A stretch of 64,000 bases of DNA, from the NCBI GenBank assembly GCA_937937585.1, contig CALDCB010000011.1, positions 229,281 through 293,280 on the forward strand, in the 5' to 3' direction. This DNA comes from an uncultured Coriobacteriaceae bacterium. GTDB taxonomy: Bacteria; Actinomycetota; Coriobacteriia; Coriobacteriales; Eggerthellaceae. Under the pieces are notes generated by a model that saw only the letters and a program-made list of their open reading frames with translations, was not told the DNA's origin and did not search any database. The translations under genes and the position numbers were made by a program. Of the stretch, positions 44,019 to 54,510 are shown piece by piece. Each line of letters opens with the position of its first letter. Within the stretch, counting starts at the first letter, position 1.

Positions 44019-45020
44019 TTAGAGCATGATCTTAGCGAGATCCTTGACGCGGTTCGAGTAACCCCACTCGTTGTCGTACCAAGAAACGCACTTGATGGTG
44101 TCGCACTTGCCGCCCGGAACCATGGTGAGCTGGGCGTCGAAGATGGACGAATGAGCATTGCCGATGACGTCGCTGGAAACGATGGGCTCCTCGGTGTACT
44201 CGAGGATGCCGGCAAGCTCGCCCTCTGCGGCGGCCTTCATAGCGGCGTTGACCTCTTCCTTGGTGACCTCGCGCTCGAGCTGAACGGTAAGGTCGACAAG
44301 CGATCCGTCAGGGGTGGGAACGCGCACTGCGAAGCCGTCGAACTTGCCCTGAAGCTCGGGGAGAACCAAAGCAACGGCCTTGGCGGCACCGGTGGTGGTG
44401 GGGATGACGTTCTGGGCAGCTGCGCGAGCGCGGCGCAGGTCCTTGTGGGGAACATCCAGGATGCGCTGGTCGTTGGTATAGGAGTGGATGGTGTTCATCA
44501 GGCCGCGCTTGATGCCGAAGTTCTCAAGCAGGACCTTGGCGAACGGAGCAAGGCAGTTGGTGGTGCAGGACGCGTTGGAGACGATGTTGTCCTTTTCCTT
44601 GTCGTAGTCCTTGTCGTTGACGCCCATGACGATGGTCTTGTCAACGTTGGTGCCGGGAGCGGTGATGATGACCTTCTTAGCACCTGCGGTGATGTGGTCC
44701 TTGGCGGTGTTGCCATCGCGGAAGAAGCCGGTGGCCTCGACGACAACGTCGACGCCGAGCTCAGCCCAGGGGAGATTCTTCGGCTCGCGCTCGCAGCACA
44801 CCTTGAAGGAGTGGCCGTCGGCGGTGATGACGTCGCCATCAACCGTAACGGAGTCGTACACGCGGCCATGGACGGAATCGTACTTCAACAGATGGGCCAT
44901 GGTGTTGATGTCGCCCAGATCGTTGATTGCCACGACCTCGAGTTCCGGATCGTTCACGGCTGCACGGAAGACAAGGCGGCCAATGCGCCCGAAACCGTTG
45001 ATAGCAACCTTCGTAGCCAT
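44019..45020 (-). CDS. gapA: Type I glyceraldehyde-3-phosphate dehydrogenase
   Basis: 333 residues. NAD-binding INGFGRIGRLVFRAA, catalytic Cys in SNASCTTNCLAPFAK, and the SWYDNEWGYSNRVKDLA C-terminal signature. Asp in INDLGDINTM after the first strand favours NAD over NADP. First gene of the glycolytic operon, with AAAGGGG upstream; whiA lies 78 bases upstream on the same strand. Confidence 0.97.
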   Translation of the reverse strand: MATKVAINGFGRIGRLVFRAAVNDPELEVVAINDLGDINTMAHLLKYDSVHGRVYDSVTVDGDVITADGHSFKVCCEREPKNLPWAELGVDVVVEATGFFRDGNTAKDHITAGAKKVIITAPGTNVDKTIVMGVNDKDYDKEKDNIVSNASCTTNCLAPFAKVLLENFGIKRGLMNTIHSYTNDQRILDVPHKDLRRARAAAQNVIPTTTGAAKAVALVLPELQGKFDGFAVRVPTPDGSLVDLTVQLEREVTKEEVNAAMKAAAEGELAGILEYTEEPIVSSDVIGNAHSSIFDAQLTMVPGGKCDTIKCVSWYDNEWGYSNRVKDLAKIML

Positions 45021-45098
45021 TCGTATCCCCTTTCATCAAGATACTGTTCATGAAGCTAAGGTTAGCGTCGTCCCTCTCGGACAACGTACTATTTCATT

Positions 45099-46028
45099 TT
45101 ACCCCTTAACCTCGCGCGCCATTTGCTCGATTCGGCGAACGCGATGGTATACGGCTGATTTCGAAAGCGGAGGGGACGCGTACTCCCCTAATTCCTTGAG
45201 CGTGGCATCAGGATGTTTGGCCCGTAGGCGGATGATTTCCTGCAGCGCAGGCGGCAGGTTGTCCAGACCGTACGTCTCAAGGACGATGCGCATGGCGTAA
45301 ATCTGGTCGAACGAGGCGTTCGCGGTTTTGATCTGGTTGGCGACCTCGGCGTTGATCAGGCGGTTCGTATCGTTGCGCACGCTTTTCACCACGCGAGCGT
45401 CCTCCATGACGATGGCAGCGTGGTGCGCGCCGACGAAAGCCAAGAACTCAAGGATGGCCTCGCCGCTTTTCAGGTACACCATGTACGAATTGCGACGCTG
45501 CTGGACGCGAGCCGCTATCCCCTTCTCGGCCATCAGCTCGACTAGACCGTTTGCAAGCGGTTCGCTTTCGACGGTGATCTCGAAATGGAAGTCGCCGCGC
45601 GGATTGGAAACGAAACCGCTGCCCAAAAACGCGCCGCGCAGATACGCCGCGGCACAGCACTGCTTGTTCACCAGCGACGGTTTGATGCCAAGCTCGAGGC
45701 CGTCTTCGCCAAGCACGCCAAGATCGACGAGCGCCTCGGCGAGCTTAGGCTGAACAGGGATATTGATCAGGTAGTTCGGCGTTTGATGCAAGACGCTTCT
45801 GCGAACAGTGAGCTCGGTTTTCAGCCCGTAAATCTCGTGCACCAGGCGAATGACCAAGCGCGCGACGGAAGGCGTGTCGGTTGCCACCTCGACGCGATAG
45901 CGGTTCTTGCCGCTGAAGAACAGCGTGCCCTCTATGCGGATTATAGCCGCAAGCTGCGCGCGGTCGCAATGCGAGCACACGGGCTCGACACGCGAGAGTT
46001 CTTCTTTCACATCCGAGGTGAACGACAC
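45099..46028 (-). CDS. whiA: WhiA family DNA-binding protein
   Basis: 309 residues. N-terminal part resembles LAGLIDADG homing endonuclease domains (CCAAAYLRGAFLGSGFVSNP), and the C-terminus is a helix-turn-helix (LKELGEYASPPLSKSAVYHRVRRIEQMA). WhiA affects sporulation in Streptomyces and division in Bacillus. GTG start lies inside the end of yvcK (22-base overlap), so rapZ-yvcK-whiA are translationally linked as in most Gram-positives. Confidence 0.94.
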   Translation of the reverse strand: MSFTSDVKEELSRVEPVCSHCDRAQLAAIIRIEGTLFFSGKNRYRVEVATDTPSVARLVIRLVHEIYGLKTELTVRRSVLHQTPNYLINIPVQPKLAEALVDLGVLGEDGLELGIKPSLVNKQCCAAAYLRGAFLGSGFVSNPRGDFHFEITVESEPLANGLVELMAEKGIAARVQQRRNSYMVYLKSGEAILEFLAFVGAHHAAIVMEDARVVKSVRNDTNRLINAEVANQIKTANASFDQIYAMRIVLETYGLDNLPPALQEIIRLRAKHPDATLKELGEYASPPLSKSAVYHRVRRIEQMAREVKG

Positions 46029-47170
46029 AGTTCCAGCACCTCCACGAACGCGGCCTGCATTTTACGGGGGTCGTGCCAGGTGGGACGCATGCCGTCAACC
46101 AAATCGCGCTGGATGACGCGCGTGCCATGCGACTCGATGGCGGCAACGACCTCGTCGGAAGCAATGACCGGCCTTGCGCGCATGGTATCGTTGTCGACGC
46201 CGTACGTCATGCTCTCGCGCACGTTCGGCCCACCTGTCGCGGGCTTATGGACCAGCATGAAGTCAAGAAGCCCCGAAAGGCCGTGCTTCTCAAGCGCCTC
46301 GAAATGCTCATAGGCGTTCAAACCCCACGTTTCGCCTTGCATGTCGGCAAGCGAGCACACGAACAACGTCTTGCCCTTCGATTCACAAATGGCATCGACG
46401 ATGCCCGGAACAAGCAAGTTCGGGATGATGGACGTGTACAGCGAGCCTGGACCCAAAACGATAAGATCGGCCTGGCGGATTGCCTGGAGAGCCGGCTCAT
46501 AAGCAATGATCGGCTCGGTCGAACGCAAGTTGACGGTTTCAAGAGCGCTGCGTGAGTGACAGGCAACGGCCTGACCCTCGAGCACGTGACCATCGCGCGT
46601 CTTCGCCACGAGGTTCACGCGATTGAGCGTAGATGGGTACACATGCCCGCGGGCGTTAAGGATGCGCTCGCAGATCCTGATCGCCTCGGGAAAACTGCGG
46701 CTGGTGACTTCCAAACTTGAAAGCATCAGATTGCCCAGCGTATGGTTCTCGGCAAACGAAAAACGCAGTTTGAACGCGGCGGTAAGCGGGTCATGCGGAT
46801 CGGCTGCCATAGCGGTGATGCATTTGCGAACGTCGCCCGGAGCCGTAACACCCGCCTCGTCGCGCAGGATGCCGGTTGACCCGCCATCGTCGGCCATAGC
46901 CACCACGGCTGAGGTTTCGGCTCCCATAGAAAGCAGAGTGCGAATGGACATAGGGGCACCCGTTCCGCCGCCGATGACGACGGCCTTGGGAGCACGTCCG
47001 TCAACCGAAGGGGCCTCGATCTCGGAAAGCGAATCGAAGGCACCGGTAGCGGAGGGATCATGGGTGAACGGCGGCGTCTGCGCGGGCTTGCCCTTTCGGG
47101 GCGCGCCGATGCCAGCGCGCACGGCCGCAACGCGGCCCGTGACGTCGATAGGGAGTTTTTGAAGCATCAC
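46007..47170 (-). CDS. yvcK: YvcK/CofD-like UDP-sugar-binding protein
   Basis: 387 residues. Core begins near residue 60: KAVVIGGGTGAPMSIRTLLS, AVVAMADDGGSTGILRDE, GDVRKCITAMA, NLMLSSLEVTSRSF and LIVLGPGSLYTSIIPNLLV. YvcK binds UDP-GlcNAc and supports cell-wall synthesis during gluconeogenic growth. A basic Pro-rich N-terminal extension of about 55 residues is unusual in length. GTG (47170) and ATG (47167) are adjacent starts overlapping the rapZ stop. Confidence 0.93.
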   Translation of the reverse strand: MMLQKLPIDVTGRVAAVRAGIGAPRKGKPAQTPPFTHDPSATGAFDSLSEIEAPSVDGRAPKAVVIGGGTGAPMSIRTLLSMGAETSAVVAMADDGGSTGILRDEAGVTAPGDVRKCITAMAADPHDPLTAAFKLRFSFAENHTLGNLMLSSLEVTSRSFPEAIRICERILNARGHVYPSTLNRVNLVAKTRDGHVLEGQAVACHSRSALETVNLRSTEPIIAYEPALQAIRQADLIVLGPGSLYTSIIPNLLVPGIVDAICESKGKTLFVCSLADMQGETWGLNAYEHFEALEKHGLSGLLDFMLVHKPATGGPNVRESMTYGVDNDTMRARPVIASDEVVAAIESHGTRVIQRDLVDGMRPTWHDPRKMQAAFVEVLELCRSPRM

Positions 47171-48153
47171 GCACCGGCCTTATGGGCGCAATCGCCTTCT
47201 ACCGCAGGGTCGCAACCGGCGGGATCGGCGTTCACCAGCGTGCCGTCGGCGCGCTCGGCCAGCGCAAGGTCGCGATGGGCGACGCTGACGCGATATCCCT
47301 TTTGACGCAGGTAATTGCCCGTCTCTTCGGCCAAAACCACGCTGCGATGCTGACCACCCGTGCAGCCAACGGCAATGGCGAGCTGCTGCTTGCCCTCGTC
47401 GACATAGCCGGGCATGACCGTGTCAAGAAGCGCCTCCCATGCCTTCAGGAAGTTCTCGGTTTCCTTGCGATACATGACGAAGTCGCGCACCGGCGCGTCG
47501 AAACCGGTTAGATAGCGAAGCTTAGGATCGTAGAACGGGTTGGGCAGGTAGCGCACGTCCATGACCAGGTCGGCATCTTCGGGCAACCCGTGCTTGAAGC
47601 CGAACGAGTACACAACGACGGCCAAACCCTCGCGACGCTCGCCTGTGGAGAACTCGGCGTACAGACGCGAACGCAGCTCACCCGGCGTGAGGTCGGTGGT
47701 GTTGATAATCAAATCGGCATGCTCGCGCAGGTCATACAAAAGGTCGCGTTCGCGAGAGATACCGCGGGAAATGCTCGCACCGTCGGCGCACAACGGATGA
47801 CGGCGGCGCGACGATTTGTAGCGGGCGATGAGCTTCTCGTCATCGGCATCCAAAAAGACAATGGTGAACGGGATTTTCTTAGCGTCCAGATCGGCAAGGG
47901 CGTCACGCATGCTTGCGAAGAACGAGCGCGTACGCGCATCGCAGACAATGCAAAGCTTGCGGGAGCCGTCAGGCTGACTGGGTACGTCGTTCATGCTGAC
48001 AAGCTCGCCGATTAACGCAGGCGGCAAGTTATCAACGCAGAAGTAGCCCAAATCCTCGAAAATATGCAGGGCTTCGGTTCGGCCTGCGCCCGACATGCCG
48101 CTGATGATCACCAACTCGGGCAACGACGACTCGTCGATGTTCTGCTCGGTCAT
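47167..48153 (-). CDS. rapZ: RapZ/YvcJ nucleotide-binding protein
   Basis: 328 residues. Walker A-like ISGMSGAGRTEALHIFEDLG with Arg where Lys is usual, then YFCVDNLPPALI, FTIVFLDADDEKLIARYKSS, RRRHPL, DVRYLPNPFYDP and the C-terminal IAVGCTGGQHRSVVLAE. In E. coli RapZ regulates GlmS through sRNA decay; in Gram-positives the role is less clear. ATG at 48153 has AAGGAG upstream; the frame is open to 48180. Confidence 0.93.
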   Translation of the reverse strand: MTEQNIDESSLPELVIISGMSGAGRTEALHIFEDLGYFCVDNLPPALIGELVSMNDVPSQPDGSRKLCIVCDARTRSFFASMRDALADLDAKKIPFTIVFLDADDEKLIARYKSSRRRHPLCADGASISRGISRERDLLYDLREHADLIINTTDLTPGELRSRLYAEFSTGERREGLAVVVYSFGFKHGLPEDADLVMDVRYLPNPFYDPKLRYLTGFDAPVRDFVMYRKETENFLKAWEALLDTVMPGYVDEGKQQLAIAVGCTGGQHRSVVLAEETGNYLRQKGYRVSVAHRDLALAERADGTLVNADPAGCDPAVEGDCAHKAGA

Positions 48154-48229
48154 GAGCTGCTCCTTAACTCGCTGAATCATCTTGATGCGCCGGGAAATCC
48201 CGCTGCGCCTGGACGTTCATCCACGCCGA

Positions 48230-50314
48230 TCATTCGTCTAGAGGTTCTTCGACCTGTTGTTCTTTTGCCTCGGCGGAAACCTTTTCCGTCTTGTCATTAT
48301 ACTGCCGCAGCACGCGATAGCACTCCTCGGCTACCTCGACTGGCAGAACACCCGCATCCTTGATCTCTTGAAGCGAAGCCTCACGCAAGTTCTTGAACGA
48401 CTTGAAGTGACGCAGGAGCGCCTTCTTGCGCACCGGGCCCATGCCGGCAACCTCGTCGAGGATGCTTGAGGTCATTCCCTTACCGCGCAGCTCGCGGTGA
48501 AACGTGATAGCAAAACGATGCGCCTCGTCGCGCACCTGCTTCACCAGGTAAAGCGACGCCGAACCACCTGGCAGCACGACGGGGCCGGTATCTTGCCAAG
48601 GAACGAACAGTTCCTCGTCTCGCTTTGCAAGGCCCGCAAGGGCAATGTCGTCGATGCCCATCTTGTCGAACATCTCCATGACCGCCGAAAGCTGCGGTTT
48701 GCCGCCGTCAAGGATGATGAGGTCGGGCTTTTTACCGAAACGCTCGTCGGCCATACGCTCGGGGGCGTAACGGCGCGACATGACCTCCTGCATCGAGAGG
48801 AAGTCGTTCGCTTCATCGAGCTGGGCTTTTATCTTAAAGCGACGATATTGGTTCTTGTCTGGCTTGCCGTTGGTGAACACCACCATCGAGGCAACCGTGT
48901 AGCTGCCGTGGTTGGTGGAGATGTCGAAACACTCGATGCGCAGCGGCGGCTTGTCCATGCCAAGCGCGCTTTCCAGCTGCAGCAGAGCGTCATTGATGCG
49001 CTTGTCGTCGTAGTTGGTGCGAACCTTATAGCGCAGCAGCGTATGCTGGGCGTTCTTCTCGGCCATTGTCACAAGCTCGGCCTTCTCGCCCTTCTGCGGG
49101 GCGACGAAGCGCACCTTGGCTCCGTGAACGCTCGCAAGCTTCTGAGTGAGCCAGCCTTCCATTGCCGCCACGTCTTCGGGAATCTCGCGAAGGATGACCT
49201 CGCGCGGAATCGACGTCGAAGCCTCGTAATAGCGCAGCAAGAACATATGGAGCAAATCCTCGTCGGGAACGTCGCGCCCACGATCGAGAACGAACTCGTT
49301 CGAGTTGATGATGCGCCCCTCGCGGACCATGAACACGTGCGCCGCCGAAACGGTTTCCTCGCGGAACAAGCCGATGACGTCGGCGTTCATGTTATGCGAG
49401 GTAACGGCATGCTGCTTGTCGTTAAGCGATTTCACGGCATCGATGCGGCTTTTGATGCGCGCCGCGCGCTCGAAGTCGAGCTCTGCAGCCGCAGCCTGCA
49501 TCTCTTCGGTCATGTCGCGGATGAACTCGCCGTGGTTGCCTTCAAGAAAGCGAGCTACGCGCTTGACGTTCTCGGCATATTCCTCGGGACGGATCTGCCC
49601 ACAACATGCCCCGGGGCCAAGCCCCACATGGTAATCGAAGCAGGGGCGCGTGTTCGAAAGGGCAAGCTCGCCCTTTTCCTGACGACGCTGCAAAGCACGC
49701 CAGTCGGCACACGAGGTGGAGCAAATCGGAACGATCCTGCGCACCGCGTCGATCATCGTGCGGGCAGCGCGGCTGTCAGTGAAGGGACCGAAGTAACGCG
49801 TGTCGGGACGGCGCTTCTCACGTGTGAACTTGATGGCAGGAAAAGCATCACCCGTGGTAAGAGCAATGAAAGGATATGACTTGTCGTCCTTGAAGTCGGC
49901 GTTGAAGTACGGCGTGTACTGGTTGATGAGCTCGCGCTCCAAAACCAACGACTCGTGTTCGTTGCCAACGACGATGTACTCGAATGAGTCGATCTGCTCG
50001 ACAAGCAAAGGGATCTTCGCGCGATCGTCCTGGAAGTTCACGTACTGGCGCATGCGCGCGCGAAGCTGCTTGGCCTTACCTACGTAAATAACCTCGCCGC
50101 GAGCGTTCTTCCACAAGTAGCACCCCGGAAGCGTGGGGACGCTGTCAAGCTGACGCTTGATGCGCGCGATCTTCTCTTCTTGGCTGGCGCGTGCTCGTGC
50201 AGCCTCTTCTTCAGGGTCGAAATCGGCATCTTCCGCGGACGCATAGTGAGAGCCCGACCACAAGTCGTGCTCGTCTATGGGTTCGTTTTCGAAATCGGGA
50301 TGCGAGGGTTGCAT
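48230..50314 (-). CDS. uvrC: Excinuclease ABC subunit C
   Basis: 694 residues. A charged N-terminal extension of about 55 residues precedes the GIY-YIG nuclease (LPGCYLWKNARGEVIYVGKA), a UVR motif for UvrB (AAELDFERAARIKSRIDAV), the RNase H-like domain (IECFDISTNHGSYTVASMV) and C-terminal helix-hairpin-helix repeats (ILDEVAGMGPVRKKALLRHF). Makes both incisions in nucleotide excision repair. ATG at 50314 is chosen because a TATACT -10-like box lies within the longer frame (to 50380). First gene of the uvrC-rapZ-yvcK-whiA series. Confidence 0.95.
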   Translation of the reverse strand: MQPSHPDFENEPIDEHDLWSGSHYASAEDADFDPEEEAARARASQEEKIARIKRQLDSVPTLPGCYLWKNARGEVIYVGKAKQLRARMRQYVNFQDDRAKIPLLVEQIDSFEYIVVGNEHESLVLERELINQYTPYFNADFKDDKSYPFIALTTGDAFPAIKFTREKRRPDTRYFGPFTDSRAARTMIDAVRRIVPICSTSCADWRALQRRQEKGELALSNTRPCFDYHVGLGPGACCGQIRPEEYAENVKRVARFLEGNHGEFIRDMTEEMQAAAAELDFERAARIKSRIDAVKSLNDKQHAVTSHNMNADVIGLFREETVSAAHVFMVREGRIINSNEFVLDRGRDVPDEDLLHMFLLRYYEASTSIPREVILREIPEDVAAMEGWLTQKLASVHGAKVRFVAPQKGEKAELVTMAEKNAQHTLLRYKVRTNYDDKRINDALLQLESALGMDKPPLRIECFDISTNHGSYTVASMVVFTNGKPDKNQYRRFKIKAQLDEANDFLSMQEVMSRRYAPERMADERFGKKPDLIILDGGKPQLSAVMEMFDKMGIDDIALAGLAKRDEELFVPWQDTGPVVLPGGSASLYLVKQVRDEAHRFAITFHRELRGKGMTSSILDEVAGMGPVRKKALLRHFKSFKNLREASLQEIKDAGVLPVEVAEECYRVLRQYNDKTEKVSAEAKEQQVEEPLDE

Positions 50315-50486
50315 ATTCTCACGCTTACCGTGCTTATCGTGCGGGTTCAACGCGTTGAAGTATAGCAAAGGCAACCGCAATCAAAGCCCCTGCAAGAGCA
50401 ACGCACGATATCCCCGCCCCCAGCGTTTATAATCCGATGAACGACACAGCAAAGCGAATCGGATTCAATCCAGAAACGACCATGCC

Positions 50487-51665
50487 ATGAGATTCCTTCA
50501 TTTAGCCGACTTGCATCTTGGGAAAAGCGTCGACGGCTTCTCGCTGATCGACGACCAGAAGTTTGCCCTTCGACAAATTCTCTCACGCATCAAGCGCGAA
50601 GCCGCAGCCACGCCGAAACTCGATGCGGTCCTGATCGCGGGCGACTTCTACGACAAGCCGCAGCCTTCGGCAGAGGCCGTCGGTCTTGCCGACTGGTTTC
50701 TCACAGAACTGGCCAAAACCCAAGTGAAGTGCTTTATCATCCCTGGAAACCACGACTCCGCCGAGCGTTTGTCGTATGCGAACGGAATACTGTCCGATGC
50801 CGACATTCACATCTCCGGCTCCTTCATGGGCTCGATCGACCATTTCAACCTTGCCGACGAGCACGGCACGGTGACGTTTTGGCTGCTGCCGTTCGTGAAG
50901 CCCGTGAACGTGCGCGCGTTCTTCCCCGACGACGAGATCGGAACCGACTACACCGCCGCCATCAAGACGATGCTGCAACACGAAGACATCAATTACGCCA
51001 AAAGGAACGTTGCCTTGGTGCATCAGTTCGTCTCGTTCGGATCGCAAAAGCCCGAAACATCCGATTCGGAGCTTGCCTCGGTAGGCGGTTTGGACGAAGT
51101 CGACTCCTCGATATTCGACCAGTTCGACTATGTGGCCCTGGGTCACATCCACAAATCGCAACCGCTCGGCAAGAAGAACATGCGCTATGCGGGATCGCTC
51201 TTGAAGTACTCTTTCTCGGAAGCAGGCCAAGAGAAACGCTTCCCTTTGGTCACACTTGGCGAAAAAGGCCAGATAGATATCGAATTCGTCGAAATTCAGG
51301 CGCTACATAACATGCGCGAGATCAAAGGACCCCTGGCAGATCTGATCAGCGAGGACGTGGTGGACGCAGCACCAGCCGACGACTACCTGCACGTCACGCT
51401 AACCGACGAGAACCCCATCATCGATGCGCTTGCGCGGGTGCGCGCCGTCTACCCCAACATGATGGAGCTCGACTATCAAGCAACCCTCGATCGCATGAAC
51501 GCCCAAAAGGACGTCGCGATGCAGCCAGAAAAACTCAATCTCTCTCCCAGTCAGCTCTTCGAGGAGTTCTTCGAAGAACGTCTGGGAAGACCCCTTTCCC
51601 CTTTGCAGCGCTCGACGTTTCAGCGCGTGCTTGAATCATGCATGGAAGACGGTGATGCCAAATGA
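50487..51665 (+). CDS. sbcD: Exonuclease SbcD (Mre11-like)
   Basis: 392 residues. Metallophosphoesterase motifs MRFLHLADLHLGKSVDGFS, AVLIAGDFYDKPQPSAE, FIIPGNHDSAERLSY and VALGHIHKSQPLG supply the two-metal site. Processes hairpins and protein-blocked DNA ends with SbcC. Its stop overlaps the SbcC start by four bases. Divergent from uvrC. Confidence 0.96.
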   Translation: MRFLHLADLHLGKSVDGFSLIDDQKFALRQILSRIKREAAATPKLDAVLIAGDFYDKPQPSAEAVGLADWFLTELAKTQVKCFIIPGNHDSAERLSYANGILSDADIHISGSFMGSIDHFNLADEHGTVTFWLLPFVKPVNVRAFFPDDEIGTDYTAAIKTMLQHEDINYAKRNVALVHQFVSFGSQKPETSDSELASVGGLDEVDSSIFDQFDYVALGHIHKSQPLGKKNMRYAGSLLKYSFSEAGQEKRFPLVTLGEKGQIDIEFVEIQALHNMREIKGPLADLISEDVVDAAPADDYLHVTLTDENPIIDALARVRAVYPNMMELDYQATLDRMNAQKDVAMQPEKLNLSPSQLFEEFFEERLGRPLSPLQRSTFQRVLESCMEDGDAK

Positions 51666-54424
51666 GGCCCATCAAGCTTATCATCAGCGCATTCGGCCCT
51701 TATGCACAAGAAACAACCGTCGACTTCGAAAAGATCGGCTCATCGGGCTTGTACCTTATCTGCGGCGACACGGGGTCGGGAAAGACCACCATCTTCGACG
51801 CGATTTCCTTCGCATTGTTCGGCATGCCCGCGGGCGAAACCAGAAGCGCAGCGAATCTTCGAAGCGACTTCGCCGACCCGGCAACTAAAACCTTCGTCGA
51901 CCTGACGTTCGCCTACCGCGACAAGGAATACCGCATCGTCAGGAACCCGCGCTACGAAAGGCCCGCCAAACGCGGAAGCGGCATGGCGACCGAGCAAGCC
52001 GCGGCCGAACTGCACCTTCCCGACGGCAGTATCGAAACCGGCCCCGTTGCCGTCGATGCGAAAATCAGGGAAACGCTTGGGGTGACGAAAAGCCAATACG
52101 AGCAGATCGCGATGATCGCGCAGGGCGAATTCAAGAAGCTGTTGAACGCCAACACGAAAGACCGCGCCGACATCTTCCGCCATATTTTCAGCACAGCCCC
52201 CTACGAGGCGCTTCAAAACGAGCTCAAGTCGAAGGCGAATGCGCTGAAAAACGCGAACGAGCGTGCAAACGAGCGCATTGCCTCCCTTGCGCGTCAAGTT
52301 AACCTGAACCCAGAAAGCGAAGGTTTTGCCGAGGTTGATCGTATGATCGCTCTTGGCGCGATCGACGCCGACAAATTGAAGGGCATCGTGGGAGACGCCG
52401 TTTCAGCGGACAAGGAAAAGGCGCAGACGCTTGCCGCCGCGAATAAGGAAAAGCGTAGCCAGCTGCAAAACACCGAAAGCGAACTTGCCAAAGCGAAGCA
52501 ACGTGCCTCGATGGAGGAACGGCGCCGACGTTTGGAGCAAGAACTAGCTCTTGCTCAAACTGTCATGGACGAAGCGAAGACCCGCCTTGAAGCCACTCAG
52601 GCTAACGAGCCCGAACTTGCTTCCTTGCCCTCGAAAATCGAAGAAGCGCAGCGTTTGATGCAGCTTGTCGATGAAACAGAACGAGTCAGAATCGATCTCG
52701 ATGCCGCAGTGAATGCGCGCGATAGCGCAGTTAAAGCCGCAAGCGAATCAAGGACGCAAGCGGAGGCGGCAGAATCCCTGCTCAAGGAACTTCTTGCCAC
52801 GCAGGCAAGCCTTATCGATCTCACCCAAAAGCAACGCGACCTTACACAAAAAATCGAGGCGCTGAAACAAGAACGGAAACGGCTCGACGAAACGCGTCGC
52901 GAGTTCGATGAAGCCCTCAGTGAATCCGCACAGGCGAATGCAAGTCTTTTGCAAGAGCAGGCACACTATCGTGATGCCCAGCAGGCAAGCGATCGCGCTC
53001 TCGAGGAATCGCGCGCCGCAAGAAAAGCCTACCTTGACAACCAGGCGGGCATCCTTGCGCAGGAACTTGAGGAAGGATCTCCCTGCCCCGTTTGCGGTTC
53101 GCAAAACCACCCCCGCAAAGCTTCTCTTGTCGAATCTGCGCCTTCTAAAGAAGAAATCGAACGGCTCGAACAGCTATCAACCAAAATGCAAGCAACCGCA
53201 ACTGAAGCTTCAGCCGCATGCGCACGCGCGAAGGCGCGATACGAGGAAAGGCAAACCCGCCTGGTCTCTTTGGAAGAGCGTTTCGGTAAACGCGATGATC
53301 TTGACGCCGCTGCAGCAAAACTGAAAGAGGAAACTGCGAAGCTCGCAACCGAATGCGCCTCTTTGGGCGATCCCGAAACGCAAGCGAAAAGGACAGCGAC
53401 GGAAATCGAGCGCACCCAAAGCAGGATCGAGAAGCTCAAACTGCAGCAAGCATCCCTCGATCAAGAAGCCACCCACGCCCAAACTCTTTCAGCCGTTGCG
53501 GAAAGCAAGCTCGCAGAAAAAACCGCTGAGCTGGAAAACCACGGCCACACAGACAAGCAACAACTTCGCGCGAACATCGACGCCCTGATCAAACGCAAAA
53601 ACCAGCTTGAAGAAGCATCGCAAGGCGCCAGGCTTGCGTTTGAGGCAGCGCGCAGCAAAGTGGTAGAGGAAACAGGCAAAGAACAGGCGCTTCGTTCAGA
53701 AATCGCACGCATCGACGCACTTGACATAGAAGAACTGGCAGCCCGCAAAGAGACCCTTCAGAGACAACTTGAAACGATCGCCAACGAACTGGAGCCGTAT
53801 GAAAAAAGAATAGCCGTTAACGAGCGGGCGCTTTCGAGCATCGAAGAGGAATTCAAAGAGACCGATCGAACCCGCAAGGAGTACGGAGAGCTTTCCCTTC
53901 TTGCCGACGTGGCGTGCGGCACGCTGAAAGGATCGCAGCGGATATCATTCGAAACCTACGTGCAAACGATTTACTTCGACATGGTGATCGCGGCATCAAA
54001 CGCTCGCTTGGCATTGATGGCGGGCGGGCGCTTCGAGCTCAGAAGGAAAGCAAGTGCCACGCTTTCGGGAAAAACGGGACTCGACCTGGATGTATTCGAT
54101 AGATTCACCGGCAAGTCGCGCGATGCGTCGACATTGTCGGGCGGCGAGTCGTTTGAAGCGTCACTTTGCTTGGCTTTGGGACTCTCCGACGTCGTTCAAA
54201 GCCTTGCGGGCGGAATCCAGCTTGACTCGATGTTCATTGACGAGGGCTTTGGGACGCTTGACGATGAATCGCTCGCGAACGCCATCAACATGCTCGCCGA
54301 GCTTTCGACTGGCAATAGGCTTGTCGGAATCATCAGTCACGTGGACGAGCTGAAAACCGCAATCGATCGGAAGATCGTGGTGAAATCGGGTCCGCAAGGG
54401 TCATCGCTCGAAGTGATCGCGTAG
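51662..54424 (+). CDS. sbcC: Exonuclease SbcC (Rad50-like ATPase)
   Basis: 920 residues. Walker A YLICGDTGSGKTTIFDAISF, very long coiled coils (about 190-480 and 510-760) interrupted by the zinc hook CPVCGSQNHPRKAS (near 479), signature TLSGGESFEASLCLALGLSD, and Walker B LDSMFIDEGFGTLDDES. Partner of SbcD, starting with an ATGA overlap. Coiled-coil arms give antisense frames on the opposite strand, which are not genes. Confidence 0.96.
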   Translation: MRPIKLIISAFGPYAQETTVDFEKIGSSGLYLICGDTGSGKTTIFDAISFALFGMPAGETRSAANLRSDFADPATKTFVDLTFAYRDKEYRIVRNPRYERPAKRGSGMATEQAAAELHLPDGSIETGPVAVDAKIRETLGVTKSQYEQIAMIAQGEFKKLLNANTKDRADIFRHIFSTAPYEALQNELKSKANALKNANERANERIASLARQVNLNPESEGFAEVDRMIALGAIDADKLKGIVGDAVSADKEKAQTLAAANKEKRSQLQNTESELAKAKQRASMEERRRRLEQELALAQTVMDEAKTRLEATQANEPELASLPSKIEEAQRLMQLVDETERVRIDLDAAVNARDSAVKAASESRTQAEAAESLLKELLATQASLIDLTQKQRDLTQKIEALKQERKRLDETRREFDEALSESAQANASLLQEQAHYRDAQQASDRALEESRAARKAYLDNQAGILAQELEEGSPCPVCGSQNHPRKASLVESAPSKEEIERLEQLSTKMQATATEASAACARAKARYEERQTRLVSLEERFGKRDDLDAAAAKLKEETAKLATECASLGDPETQAKRTATEIERTQSRIEKLKLQQASLDQEATHAQTLSAVAESKLAEKTAELENHGHTDKQQLRANIDALIKRKNQLEEASQGARLAFEAARSKVVEETGKEQALRSEIARIDALDIEELAARKETLQRQLETIANELEPYEKRIAVNERALSSIEEEFKETDRTRKEYGELSLLADVACGTLKGSQRISFETYVQTIYFDMVIAASNARLALMAGGRFELRRKASATLSGKTGLDLDVFDRFTGKSRDASTLSGGESFEASLCLALGLSDVVQSLAGGIQLDSMFIDEGFGTLDDESLANAINMLAELSTGNRLVGIISHVDELKTAIDRKIVVKSGPQGSSLEVIA

Positions 54425-54510
54425 TGACGAAACGCGTAAGCACCGCGCAGAACGCTTGAACAGCAAACGGAAAATATGCGACTGCCCAGTTGATCGGTCG
54501 CTTGAATAGC